A program made the position numbers and the translations under genes. The notes beneath the pieces were generated by a model that did not search any database, had not been told where the DNA came from, and saw only the letters and a program-made list of their open reading frames with translations. A DNA stretch of 40,381 bases, from assembly GCA_031413495.1 (NCBI GenBank), contig JANOFE010000162.1, positions 1 through 40,381 on the forward strand, in the 5' to 3' direction. Origin of the DNA: JACMNW01 sp031413495. GTDB taxonomy: Bacteria; Pseudomonadota; Alphaproteobacteria; Rhodobacterales; Rhodobacteraceae. Below, piece by piece: positions 33,471 to 40,381 of this stretch (position 1 is the first letter of the stretch; every line of letters starts with the position of its first letter).

Positions 33471-34628
33471 ATGAGTAACCCGCTGCGCCCGATGCGCGCC
33501 CGCGATACAACTGAACCACATAGGCCATCGACGCAGCTGGAGCTGCTTTTTGATTTGGTCATTGTGATTGCAATCGCATCCTTAACGGCGGCATTTCACC
33601 ATGCAATCTCTGACGGTCATGGGTTGGAAATGCTGCCGAATTTCGCGTTTCTGTTTCTTGCCTTGTGGTGGGCATGGATGAATTTCACCTGGTTCGCCTC
33701 GGCCTTTGACAATGACGATGCGCTGTACCGCTTGCTTGTTCTTGTGATCATGACAGGTGCCTTGATTTTTGCGGGGGGCATCGGGTTCATCTTTGAGACG
33801 CTTGATTTTTCATTTGGCGTCATCGGTTGGGTGATCATGCGCATCGGCATGGTTCTGTTGTGGTTGCGCGCGGCACGCCACACCCCTGCCCTGCGCACGA
33901 CCTGTTTTCGCTATGCGGCGGGAATAACGATAGCCCAAACGCTTTGGGTGGTGCTGGGCACGCAAATCGTGCCCGGCAGCCCAGCCTTCATGGTGCTGGG
34001 CTGCTGCATCTTTGTGTTTGAATGGTCTGTTCCAATTTTTGCCGAAAGGGCGGGCCGCACGCCCTGGCACCGGCCGCACATTATTGAACGTTACGGGCTG
34101 TTGACCATCATCGTTCTGGGTGAAGTGCTGTTGTCGATTGCAATGGCATTTGGTGTGCTGTTTCAGGGCTACGCTGAACTGGAGCTGATCAAAGTCGGTC
34201 TTGCCGCCCTGATCATCGTTTTTGCATTTTGGTGGATTTATTTCGCCGAAACCCAGCATTTGAACAGCACTGACTTTAAGCGCACCTTTATCTGGGGCTA
34301 CGGGCATCTGTTCATCTTTGCGTCGATTTCGTTGATGGGGGCCGGATTGGCGGCCTATTTTGATTTGGTGACTGACCATTCAAAAACCACCCCTGAGGTT
34401 GTTGGCTGGTTCATCGGTGGGCCTTTGGCAGTGGCACTGTTGGCACTTTGGGGCATTCGGGATCGTTATATGGCGCTTGGTGCGCGGCACTTGGCTTTGC
34501 CGGTTGGGGCAGGCCTGGTTTTGGCCGCAACCGCCATGCAGGCGCCGCCCTTGGCATTGGCAGCAATAGCTGTTGCCACCTTACTTTGGCGGGTTCCCCT
34601 GTCGACCACTGAAGGACAGCATTCGTGA
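33471..34628 (+). CDS. LtrA (low temperature requirement A) family membrane protein
   Basis: Multi-pass inner-membrane protein of 385 residues with about ten helices. The family hallmarks are visible: STQLELLFDLVIVIAIASL (about 21-39) with the E-L-x-x-D-L motif, and IIERYGLLTIIVLGEVLLS (about 203-222). LtrA was named in Listeria for cold growth; its molecular role is unknown. Its stop overlaps the GTG of the corrinoid activase (GTGA), so translation is coupled, and a 91-bp gap separates it from the methyltransferase. Such placement inside a corrinoid cluster is unexpected. Confidence 0.88.
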   Translation: MSNPLRPMRARDTTEPHRPSTQLELLFDLVIVIAIASLTAAFHHAISDGHGLEMLPNFAFLFLALWWAWMNFTWFASAFDNDDALYRLLVLVIMTGALIFAGGIGFIFETLDFSFGVIGWVIMRIGMVLLWLRAARHTPALRTTCFRYAAGITIAQTLWVVLGTQIVPGSPAFMVLGCCIFVFEWSVPIFAERAGRTPWHRPHIIERYGLLTIIVLGEVLLSIAMAFGVLFQGYAELELIKVGLAALIIVFAFWWIYFAETQHLNSTDFKRTFIWGYGHLFIFASISLMGAGLAAYFDLVTDHSKTTPEVVGWFIGGPLAVALLALWGIRDRYMALGARHLALPVGAGLVLAATAMQAPPLALAAIAVATLLWRVPLSTTEGQHS

Positions 34629-36658
34629 CCGACGCCCTTGTGATTTTTACGCCGTCTGGCAAGCGTGGTCGCTTTGCGCTTGGAACACCTGTTCTTACGG
34701 CCGCCCGCCAGTTGGGCGTTGATCTTGATAGCGTCTGTGGCGGGCGCGGAATCTGTTCGAAATGCCAGATCACACCCGGGTACGGCGAGTTTTCAAAGCA
34801 CGGCGTCACCGTTTCAGCCGACGCTTTGTCAGACTGGAATTCGGTCGAGGAGCGCTACAAATCCATTCGCGGGTTGATCGACGGTCGCCGCTTGGGCTGT
34901 CAGGCAAAGGTGATGGGCGATGTGGTGGTCGATGTGCCACCTGAAAGCCAAGTCCACAAACAGGTGATCCGCAAATCCGCCACCCAGCGCGATATTGTGA
35001 TGGACCCCGCAACACGGCTTTTGTACGTCGAAGTGGCAGAGCCGGATATGCATGAGCCTTCGGGCGATTTTGAACGGCTGGCAACAGCCTTGGCCGACCA
35101 ATGGCAGGTCGAAGGTATCACCGCTGACCTTGCGCTTATGCGCCGCCTGCAACCTGCACTTCGCAAGGGCGAGTGGAAGGTTACCGCGGCCGTGCACCGG
35201 GGCAATCATGACGCAGCCCCGCGGATTTTGGATATCTGGCCGGGTTTCCATGACGGCGGGCTTTACGGATTGGCGATTGATCTGGGCTCCACCACCATTG
35301 CCGCCCATTTGTGCGATCTGCGCGATGGCGCTGTGCTGGCATCATCTGGCCTGATGAACCCGCAAATCAGGTTTGGCGAAGACCTGATGAGCCGGGTTTC
35401 CTATGCCATGATGAACCCCGGCGGCGATGTGGAAATGACCCGCGCCGTGCGTGAGGCGTTGAATAGTTTGGCGCAGTCTATCGCGGCAGAGGCAAACATT
35501 GCGCCCACAGCAATTTATGAGGCTGTGGTGGTCTGTAACCCGGTGATGCACCACTTGCTGATGGGCATTGACCCGGTGGAATTGGGTCAGGCCCCGTTTG
35601 CGTTGGCGCTGTCTGGCAGTCTTAGCCTTGATGCGCGCGAATTAGAAATGACCTCGATCAACCCGTCGGCGCGCGTCTATATCCTGCCCTGTATCGCGGG
35701 CCATGTCGGGGCTGATTGCGCAGCGGTGGCGCTGTCCGAAGAACCCGGTAAATCGAAAGACATGGTGCTGATTGTCGATGTCGGCACCAATGCGGAACTG
35801 CTGCTGGGCAACGAGACGCGCGTGCTTGCCTGTTCATCGCCAACTGGCCCCGCCTTTGAAGGCGCGCAGATCAGTTCGGGCCAACGCGCCGCCCCCGGTG
35901 CGATAGAACGGGTTGAAATTGATGTTGTAACCAAGGAGCCCCGCTTTCGCGTGATCGGGTCTGACATATGGTCGAATGAACCGGGCTTTGATGCGGTAAC
36001 TGCGGGGTCCGGCATCACCGGCATTTGCGGATCCGGCATTATTGAGGCGGTCGCTGAAATGCGGATGGCAGGGTTGGTCGATGCCAAGGGTTTGATCGGG
36101 TCAGCCGAGCAAACCGGAACAGACCGCCTTATCCCGCAGGGCCGCACCCATAGCTATGTTCTGCATGACGGATCAGCAACCGGCGGGCCAAAGATCATGG
36201 TCACTCAAGGCGATATTCGGGCTATTCAGCTTGCGAAATCAGCGCTTTATGCAGGCGCGCGGTTGCTGATGGATGAGATCGGTATTGATACTGTCGACCG
36301 TGTGGTTCTGGCAGGTGCCTTTGGCGCACATATCAGCCCCAAGCACGCGATGGTATTGGGCATGATCCCCGATGCGCCGCTGAACAAGGTAACGTCTGCC
36401 GGGAACGCCGCCGGAACTGGCGCGCGGATTGCGCTGTGTTCGGTTGCCGCACGCAATGCGATCGAGGCGACAGTTGGCGAAATTCACAAGGTAGAAACGG
36501 CAATCGAGCCAAAGTTTCAGGAACATTTTGTCAATGCCAACGCCATTCCCCATGCTGTTGATCCGTTCCCCGAATTGGCGAAAATCGTGACGCTGCCCAA
36601 CGTCAGCTTCAACACGGGCGGGGGTGGCGATGGCGGCCGTCGTCGGAAACGTGACTGA
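34625..36658 (+). CDS. Corrinoid protein reductive activator (ferredoxin + ASKHA/DUF4445)
   Basis: ATP-dependent activase that re-reduces inactive Co(II) corrinoid proteins to Co(I). 677 residues. A plant-type [2Fe-2S] domain occupies about 1-95, with ligands Cys38, Cys44, Cys47 and Cys92 (SVCGGRGICSKC; LGCQ). A linker follows, then the ASKHA ATPase: LYGLAIDLGSTTIAAHLCDL (about 216-235), MHHLLMGIDP, ILIVDVGTNAELLLGN-type loop near 380-396, and the family block GSGITGICGSGIIEAVAEM (about 460-478). The C terminus ends in GGDGGRRRKRD. It starts at GTG overlapping LtrA's stop. Its presence strongly implies a corrinoid protein in the genome. Confidence 0.92.
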   Translation: MTDALVIFTPSGKRGRFALGTPVLTAARQLGVDLDSVCGGRGICSKCQITPGYGEFSKHGVTVSADALSDWNSVEERYKSIRGLIDGRRLGCQAKVMGDVVVDVPPESQVHKQVIRKSATQRDIVMDPATRLLYVEVAEPDMHEPSGDFERLATALADQWQVEGITADLALMRRLQPALRKGEWKVTAAVHRGNHDAAPRILDIWPGFHDGGLYGLAIDLGSTTIAAHLCDLRDGAVLASSGLMNPQIRFGEDLMSRVSYAMMNPGGDVEMTRAVREALNSLAQSIAAEANIAPTAIYEAVVVCNPVMHHLLMGIDPVELGQAPFALALSGSLSLDARELEMTSINPSARVYILPCIAGHVGADCAAVALSEEPGKSKDMVLIVDVGTNAELLLGNETRVLACSSPTGPAFEGAQISSGQRAAPGAIERVEIDVVTKEPRFRVIGSDIWSNEPGFDAVTAGSGITGICGSGIIEAVAEMRMAGLVDAKGLIGSAEQTGTDRLIPQGRTHSYVLHDGSATGGPKIMVTQGDIRAIQLAKSALYAGARLLMDEIGIDTVDRVVLAGAFGAHISPKHAMVLGMIPDAPLNKVTSAGNAAGTGARIALCSVAARNAIEATVGEIHKVETAIEPKFQEHFVNANAIPHAVDPFPELAKIVTLPNVSFNTGGGGDGGRRRKRD

Positions 36659-36684
36659 ATCTAGACTTGCCACGGCGTCGTAAC
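36656..36684 (+). promoter_or_regulatory. Candidate ECF-type promoter of the sigma gene
   Basis: TGAATC (36656-36661), 17 bp, CGTAAC (36679-36684); the predicted start gives a leader of about 36 bases. It resembles the motif before the fasciclin gene, as expected if the sigma factor controls its own gene. Confidence 0.35.
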
Positions 36685-36727
36685 TGCTTATTCTTTGGAT
36701 CAGAAAATGCAGGGGGCTGCTGACAGA

Positions 36728-37270
36728 ATGAGTGATGATCCGGTAGCCCAGTTGCTGGCAAAAGTTGCTGCACAAGACCGATCTGCGTTTCGCGATCTCT
36801 ATTCCAGCACCTCTTCGAAACTATTTGGTGTCCTGCTCCGTATCCTTAACAATCGCGCTGAAGCGGAGGATGCGTTGCAAGAGGTTTTTACAAGGGTGTG
36901 GTTGCGGGCCGGACGGTTCGATCCTGAAAAAGGCCGGGCAATGACCTGGCTGATTTCAGTATCGCGCAACCATGCCATCGACCGTCTGCGCACCAAGGTA
37001 GAGGCGACAACGGCAACCGACGATGAAGCGGATGCTTTGATCGACAACAAACCAAGTGCCGAGGCCAGTCTGATCGCGCAGGGGCAAGCCCGCAGGATCG
37101 TGGACTGCATGGCGGCGCTGGAACCGGACCGCGCCCGCGCCGTTCAGGGCGCCTATCTTGGCGGCCTGTCCTATACCGATTTGTCAGCGCGTTTTAATGT
37201 ACCGCTTAATACAATGCGCACGTGGCTGCGCCGCAGTTTGTTGCAGCTTAAAGAGTGTATGGAACAATGA
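36728..37270 (+). CDS. ECF RNA polymerase sigma factor (SigK-like)
   Basis: Extracytoplasmic-function sigma factor of 180 residues. Region 2 lies at about 20-90: RDLYSSTSSKLFGVLLRILN, EAEDALQEVFTRVWLRAGRFD and the -10-recognising AMTWLISVSRNHAIDRLRT. Region 4 is at about 120-178: MAALEPDRARAVQGAYLGGLSYTDLSARFNVPLNTMRTWLRRSLLQLKECM, with a clear helix-turn-helix. I start at the ATG at 36728, where the MSDDPVAQLL... homologous part begins; the TTG at 36695 lacks a ribosome site. The stop overlaps the anti-sigma start (ATGA). Confidence 0.9.
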   Translation: MSDDPVAQLLAKVAAQDRSAFRDLYSSTSSKLFGVLLRILNNRAEAEDALQEVFTRVWLRAGRFDPEKGRAMTWLISVSRNHAIDRLRTKVEATTATDDEADALIDNKPSAEASLIAQGQARRIVDCMAALEPDRARAVQGAYLGGLSYTDLSARFNVPLNTMRTWLRRSLLQLKECMEQ

Positions 37271-37926
37271 CCGCCCCGCTTGATCTTTCGCCCGAAGACG
37301 ATGCTGACGCACTGGCCGCAGAATATGTGCTGGGTGTATTGGCGCTGCAAGATCGGCTGGCAGCCGAGGCGCGGATCAAGTCTGATGCGTCTTTTGCCGC
37401 GCGAGTGGCCCGGTGGGAAGCGCATTTCGAAGGGCTGAATGAAAACTACGCCTCCGTTCCCGCACCCGATATGATGCCGCAGATCGAGGCGCGTATTTTT
37501 GGGCAACACGCGCCTGCAAAGCGCAGTTGGTGGGGCTTTATTGCAGGGGCGGCTGCGGCGGCTGCTTTGGCGATTGCCGTAATTTTGGGTGTGCCGCCGT
37601 CTGGCAATAACAGTCCTGTTTTGACAGCCGCCCTTTCTGCCGAAAGCCAGGAATTGGCGTTCAGCGCGTCTTACACAGATGGCGAGCTGACGCTTTCCCG
37701 TGTGTCGGGCGGTGATGCCGAAGCGGGGCGCGATTATCAGCTTTGGTTGATTGTTGGCGATGCGGCCCCCGTTTCGCTGGGGCTGATCAAAGATGCAACG
37801 ACAACCCGCGCGCTAAAGGATCTGGCACCGGGTGCTGTGCTGGCAATCAGTCTGGAACTGGAAGGTGGTTCAACCACCGGCAAGCCGGCCGAAGTGCTGA
37901 TGGTCGGCGAAGTTAAGCTGTCTTAA
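37267..37926 (+). CDS. Anti-sigma factor, RskA (anti-sigma-K) family
   Basis: Membrane anti-sigma factor that holds the preceding sigma factor until a signal triggers release. 219 residues: the cytoplasmic sigma-binding part (AEYVLGVLALQDRLAAEARI and FAARVARWEAHFEGLNE), one membrane helix (WWGFIAGAAAAAALAIAVIL, about 86-105), and a periplasmic RskA domain ending with GRDYQLWLIVGDAAPVSLGLI. This matches the RskA fold known from mycobacteria. The start at 37267 overlaps the sigma stop by 4 bp. Release probably involves regulated proteolysis, but no protease gene is nearby. Confidence 0.88.
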   Translation: MTAPLDLSPEDDADALAAEYVLGVLALQDRLAAEARIKSDASFAARVARWEAHFEGLNENYASVPAPDMMPQIEARIFGQHAPAKRSWWGFIAGAAAAAALAIAVILGVPPSGNNSPVLTAALSAESQELAFSASYTDGELTLSRVSGGDAEAGRDYQLWLIVGDAAPVSLGLIKDATTTRALKDLAPGAVLAISLELEGGSTTGKPAEVLMVGEVKLS

Positions 37927-37954
37927 AGATAGTTTGAACTTTTTTCACCGACGC

Positions 37955-37983
37955 TGAAACTAATCCTTTCACCCATCCGTTGA
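37955..37983 (+). promoter_or_regulatory. Candidate ECF-type promoter of the fasciclin gene
   Basis: TGAAAC (37955-37960), 17 bp, CGTTGA (37978-37983), giving a leader of about 45 bases. It shares TGAA-C, spacing and CGT with the motif before the sigma gene. Confidence 0.4.
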
Positions 37984-38034
37984 TTTAATGTGAGGCAAAG
38001 ACAAGCTTTGCCCGTCAACCAAGGATGGACCCAA

Positions 38035-38589
38035 ATGACCAAGACATTCCGTTTCGCAACCCTGACTGCTGCTGTCGCCCTGTTTGCTGGCGCTGCTTTT
38101 GCTGAAAACCCAATGGTTGGCGGCGCTGCTATGTTCGAAGATAAGAACATTGTCGAAAACGCGGTAAATTCAGCCGATCACACCACGCTTGTGGCTGCTG
38201 TGACTGCTGCTGGCCTTGTTGAAACCCTGCAAGGCGCTGGCCCGTTCACGGTGTTTGCACCAACAAATGAAGCCTTCGCAAAGCTGCCAGCTGGCACTGT
38301 TGAGACGCTTTTGAAGCCCGAAAACAAAGACATGCTGACCAAAATCCTGACCTGCCATGTTGTCGGCAAGGCCGTATTGGCCGAAGCCCTGCAAGGCATG
38401 ATCAAGGACGATGGCGGCAAGCACCCTGTGCCAACGCTTGGCGGCTGCACATTGTCGGCGTCCTATGAAGGCGACATGATGAAGTTGACCGACGAGATGG
38501 GCAATGTGGCATCCGTAACGATCGCCGACGTGATCCAGTCGAATGGTGTGATCCACGTGATCGACACGGTGATGCTGCCAAAGTCCTAA
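38035..38589 (+). CDS. Fasciclin-domain secreted protein
   Basis: A 184-residue exported protein with a signal peptide (MTKTFRFATLTAAVALFAGAAFA) and one fasciclin (FAS1) domain, an adhesion-type fold. Conserved blocks are HTTLVAAVTAAGLVETLQGAGPFTVFAPTNEAF (about 47-79, H1 region) and the C-terminal VTIADVIQSNGVIHVIDTVMLP (H2 region). AAGGA lies eight bases before the ATG. It follows a sigma/anti-sigma pair, as MPT70/MPT83 follow SigK/RskA, and is probably their main target. Confidence 0.92.
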   Translation: MTKTFRFATLTAAVALFAGAAFAENPMVGGAAMFEDKNIVENAVNSADHTTLVAAVTAAGLVETLQGAGPFTVFAPTNEAFAKLPAGTVETLLKPENKDMLTKILTCHVVGKAVLAEALQGMIKDDGGKHPVPTLGGCTLSASYEGDMMKLTDEMGNVASVTIADVIQSNGVIHVIDTVMLPKS

Positions 38590-38590
38590 G

Positions 38591-38658
38591 ATCAGATGGC
38601 GGCGGGTTCGGGGGGTGTCACACCCCCGGGTCTGCCGCCCTGACGCCCCTGATCTGAT
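38591..38658. repeat. Large nested hairpin after the fasciclin gene
   Basis: Three nested stems: ATCAGAT (38591-38597) with ATCTGAT (38652-38658); GGCGGC (38598-38603) with GCCGCC (38634-38639); GGGGGTG (38611-38617) with CACCCCC (38621-38627) around TCA. It starts one base after the stop codon. There is no T tract at the base, so it may protect mRNA 3' ends rather than terminate. Confidence 0.6.
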
Positions 38659-38685
38659 GCTTCGTCCCCCATGTCGGGTCAGGGT

Positions 38686-38713
38686 GGGCCTTCGCTTTTG
38701 CGAGGGCCCTTTG
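38686..38713 (+). terminator. Terminator downstream of the fasciclin unit
   Basis: GGGCCTTCGC (38686-38695) pairs with GCGAGGGCCC (38700-38709, one T-G wobble) around TTTT and is followed by TTTGCTTTTC. Confidence 0.65.
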
Positions 38714-38730
38714 CTTTTCGCGGATCAGGC

Positions 38731-38758
38731 TTGACGGTTGAAATCGGTTGGCTTACCT
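38731..38758 (+). promoter_or_regulatory. Promoter of tRNA-Gly
   Basis: TTGACG (38731-38736) and TTACCT (38753-38758), 16 bp apart, ten bases before the tRNA. Confidence 0.5.
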
Positions 38759-38768
38759 CAGCGGCTAC

Positions 38769-38842
38769 GCGGGTGTAGCTCAATGGCAGAGCAGAAGCTT
38801 CCCAAGCTTACGACGAGGGTTCGATTCCCTTCACCCGCTCCA
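38769..38842 (+). tRNA. tRNA-Gly(CCC)
   Basis: Acceptor GCGGGTG/CACCCGC, D arm GCTC/GAGC, anticodon loop TTCCCAA (anticodon CCC), T arm GAGGG with TTCGATT, discriminator T and encoded CCA. All arms are standard, and conserved T-loop bases are present, in contrast to the tRNA-Gln of this window. Confidence 0.96.
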
Positions 38843-38902
38843 TCTCTTTCCCTTTCAAATCAACTGCGCTAGCAAGCGGTATCTTTGGCATGGGAGACAG
38901 CT

Positions 38903-39256
38903 ATGAATACCGACATCACCCGCATCGGCACCGGCAAACGGATGAGCGAGGGGGTTTGTTTTAACGGGATCATCTGGGTGGCCGGTCAGGTCGGCAATCC
39001 GGGAGAGACCGTTGCAGAGCAAACACGGACGTGTCTGGCGGAAGTGGACCGGATTTTAGCGGCTGCGGGCACGGATAAGACGCGGATTTTGTCGGCACAG
39101 ATCTGGATGGCGGATATGGCGAGCTTTGCAGATATGAACGCTGTTTGGGACGCGTGGGTCCCGCAGGGGCATACTCCGGCGCGGGCGACGGGAGAGGCGA
39201 AATTGGCGGCTCCGGGATACTTGGTGGAGATTATTGTGACGGCGGCGTTGAAGTAA
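38903..39256 (+). CDS. RidA/YjgF-family protein
   Basis: Family members hydrolyse reactive enamine/imine intermediates from pyridoxal-phosphate enzymes; substrates differ between subgroups. 117 residues from the ATG at 38903 (GGGAGAC upstream; the opening at 38885 lacks this). Trimer-fold blocks are CFNGIIWVAGQVG (about 20-32), TRTCLAEVDRILAAAGTDKTRILSAQIWM, and HTPARATGEAKLAAPGYLVEI, where the Arg after Pro-Ala is the usual carboxylate-binding residue. The gene is alone between tRNA-Gly and pgi. Confidence 0.9.
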   Translation: MNTDITRIGTGKRMSEGVCFNGIIWVAGQVGNPGETVAEQTRTCLAEVDRILAAAGTDKTRILSAQIWMADMASFADMNAVWDAWVPQGHTPARATGEAKLAAPGYLVEIIVTAALK

Positions 39257-39311
39257 CACGCGTGATACCTGCCTTAAGTCACTGATATTTAATATTTTTG
39301 TGTTCTTTCTT

Positions 39312-39426
39312 CACCTATTGTTAACGTGTAACCACATCAACAATAGGTGGGGGAAGAGTTTTCGGAAAACTCTTCGCAAAATCCTTCTGAAGGATTTTAC
39401 CTGCGTGAGCCTTCAGCCGCGCAGGT
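39312..39426. repeat. Cluster of four adjacent inverted repeats
   Basis: CACCTATTGTT (39312-39322) / AACAATAGGTG (39339-39349); GAAGAGTTTT (39353-39362) / AAAACTCTTC (39366-39375); AAAATCCTTC (39378-39387) / GAAGGATTTT (39389-39398); ACCTGCG (39399-39405) / CGCAGGT (39420-39426). All are perfect. The last runs into the 3' end of pgi. The middle two could act as terminators for pgi and ridA; the set together looks like a composite palindromic intergenic element. Confidence 0.75.
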
Positions 39427-40381
39427 AAGCCACCAGTGCTTGGGTGGAGCCATCTTTGCCAGTTGGGGCTTCTTTGCCCTCCAAGATTGGCTGCAAGGCA
39501 AGAGCAAGTTCCTTGCCAAGCTCCACCCCCCACTGATCATAGGAATTGATCCCTAGAATCACGCCTTCGACGAACACTCGGTGTTCATAGAGGGCGACGA
39601 TCTGGCCAAAGGTGAAGGGCGTGAGTTGTTTGTAGGCCAGCGTGGTGGAGGGGCGGTTGCCGGGGAACACGCGGTGGCGGGCCTGACGGTCGAGTTCGGC
39701 CCCGGTCAAGCCTTTGCGTGCCATGATCGCGGTCGCCTCGGCCAAGGGGCGGCCTTTCATCAGGGCCTCGGATTGGGCCAAGCAGTTCGACACCAGCAGC
39801 AGGTGTTGATGCGCAAGGTCAGGCTCATGACCCTGCTTTGCCACCAGAAATTCGCAAGGCACAACGCGGGTGCCTTGGTGAATAAGCTGGTAGAAGGCGT
39901 GTTGGCCGTTGGTGCCCGGCTCCCCCCAGACCACCGGGCCGGAATGCATGGCCAGATCGCTGCCATCCATCGCTACGCGTTTTCCGTTCGATTCCATTTC
40001 CAACTGTTGAAGGTAGGCGGGCAGCCGCAGCAGGCGTTGATCATAGGGCAGCACGGCGCGGGTGGCGTAGCCGCAGATCTGGTTGTGCCAGATGCCGACA
40101 AGCGCCAGCAGGACAGGCAGGTTATGGGCAAAGGGTGCGTCGCGGAAATGGCGGTCCATCGCCGCGCCCCCGGCGAGGAAATCGTTGAAACCTTTGGGGC
40201 CAATGGCCAGCATCAGGGAAATCCCGATGGGGCCCCAAAGCGAATAGCGGCCGCCGACCCAGTCTTCAAAGCCAAAGACGCGAGAGGCGTCGATGCCAAA
40301 AGCGGCGGTTTTCTCGGCTGATGTCGAGACGGCTGCGAATTGCGCGCCGGGGTTGGTGACGGATGCCGCCATCCAAGCGCG
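39413..40381 (-). CDS. pgi: Glucose-6-phosphate isomerase, C-terminal part (5' end outside window)
   Basis: Interconverts glucose 6-phosphate and fructose 6-phosphate in the cytosol. About 322 residues are present; the frame is open to the window edge, so the N-terminal portion is missing. Family signatures are GGRYSLWGPIGIS and VWGEPGTNGQHAFYQLIHQGT (with the catalytic Glu), the PGNRPS segment, and the C-terminal SYDQWGVELGKELA that supplies the active-site lysine. The C terminus lies in an inverted-repeat cluster that may terminate it. Confidence 0.96.
   Translation of the reverse strand, partial: RAWMAASVTNPGAQFAAVSTSAEKTAAFGIDASRVFGFEDWVGGRYSLWGPIGISLMLAIGPKGFNDFLAGGAAMDRHFRDAPFAHNLPVLLALVGIWHNQICGYATRAVLPYDQRLLRLPAYLQQLEMESNGKRVAMDGSDLAMHSGPVVWGEPGTNGQHAFYQLIHQGTRVVPCEFLVAKQGHEPDLAHQHLLLVSNCLAQSEALMKGRPLAEATAIMARKGLTGAELDRQARHRVFPGNRPSTTLAYKQLTPFTFGQIVALYEHRVFVEGVILGINSYDQWGVELGKELALALQPILEGKEAPTGKDGSTQALVAYLRG

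Noticed and set aside
1..40381. CRISPR arrays, insertion sequences, rRNA operons
   Set aside because: No regular direct-repeat/spacer array, transposase-like protein or rRNA-like sequence was seen on either strand.

Overview
The window looks like a stretch of chromosome from a marine-type alphaproteobacterium of the order Rhodobacterales (Roseobacter group). The basis is inference from protein sequence style and gene set: moderately high GC, a VPLPA-type sorting tail, an IalB-family protein, a PF13769 / MetF-like / methyltetrahydrofolate methyltransferase / corrinoid-activase cluster, and alphaproteobacterial-type tRNA-Gln and tRNA-Gly. I see no phage, insertion sequence, CRISPR array or rRNA. 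Both ends are cut inside genes: the 3' part of tkt on the left and the 3' part of pgi on the right.

Layout. 1-3.6 kb: central carbon genes (tkt end, gap) flanking a DoxX/DUF808 membrane pair and a tiny membrane protein. 3.6-5.0 kb: a DUF1127-like small protein, coaD and a CBS-domain protein. 5.0-7.6 kb: a LysR regulator divergent from mmsA, with a symmetric operator-like region between them. 7.6-9.9 kb: a VPLPA-CTERM secreted protein and an NhaA-family antiporter with an altered aspartate pair. 10.0-13.2 kb: a capsule-export ATPase, a polysaccharide co-polymerase and kdsA (Kdo synthesis) in one tight operon, with no permease gene beside them. 13.2-16.2 kb: a flavoprotein, then a coupled trio of two cysteine-containing secreted proteins and a SCO1/SenC protein. 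16.3-22.6 kb: an atypical tRNA-Gln(UUG), aroK-aroB, then two cell-envelope proteins of unknown function with xerD, and a HerA-like ATPase (YjgR/DUF853). 22.7-23.7 kb: a promoter, a short leader with a strong terminator hairpin, and an IalB-family protein.

23.7-28.9 kb is an envelope block. On the minus strand an L,D-transpeptidase is followed by lpxD, a dedicated acyl carrier protein and a ketoacyl-ACP synthase. A MepK-like peptidase diverges from the transpeptidase. 28.9-30.9 kb: rlmE and a Ppx/GppA phosphatase, translationally coupled.

31.1-36.7 kb is the most distinctive region. It encodes a small PF13769 protein, a MetF-like reductase, a methyltetrahydrofolate:corrinoid methyltransferase, an LtrA membrane protein and a ferredoxin-ASKHA corrinoid activase. 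These are the folate side and the repair enzyme of a corrinoid demethylation pathway, but no corrinoid protein or substrate methyltransferase is present in the window. LtrA overlaps the activase by 4 bp.

36.7-38.6 kb: an ECF sigma factor, an RskA-type anti-sigma factor and a fasciclin-domain secreted protein, an arrangement like mycobacterial SigK-RskA-MPT70/83. Similar promoter-like motifs precede both the sigma gene and the fasciclin gene. The right end holds tRNA-Gly(CCC), a RidA-family gene, a run of four inverted repeats and pgi.
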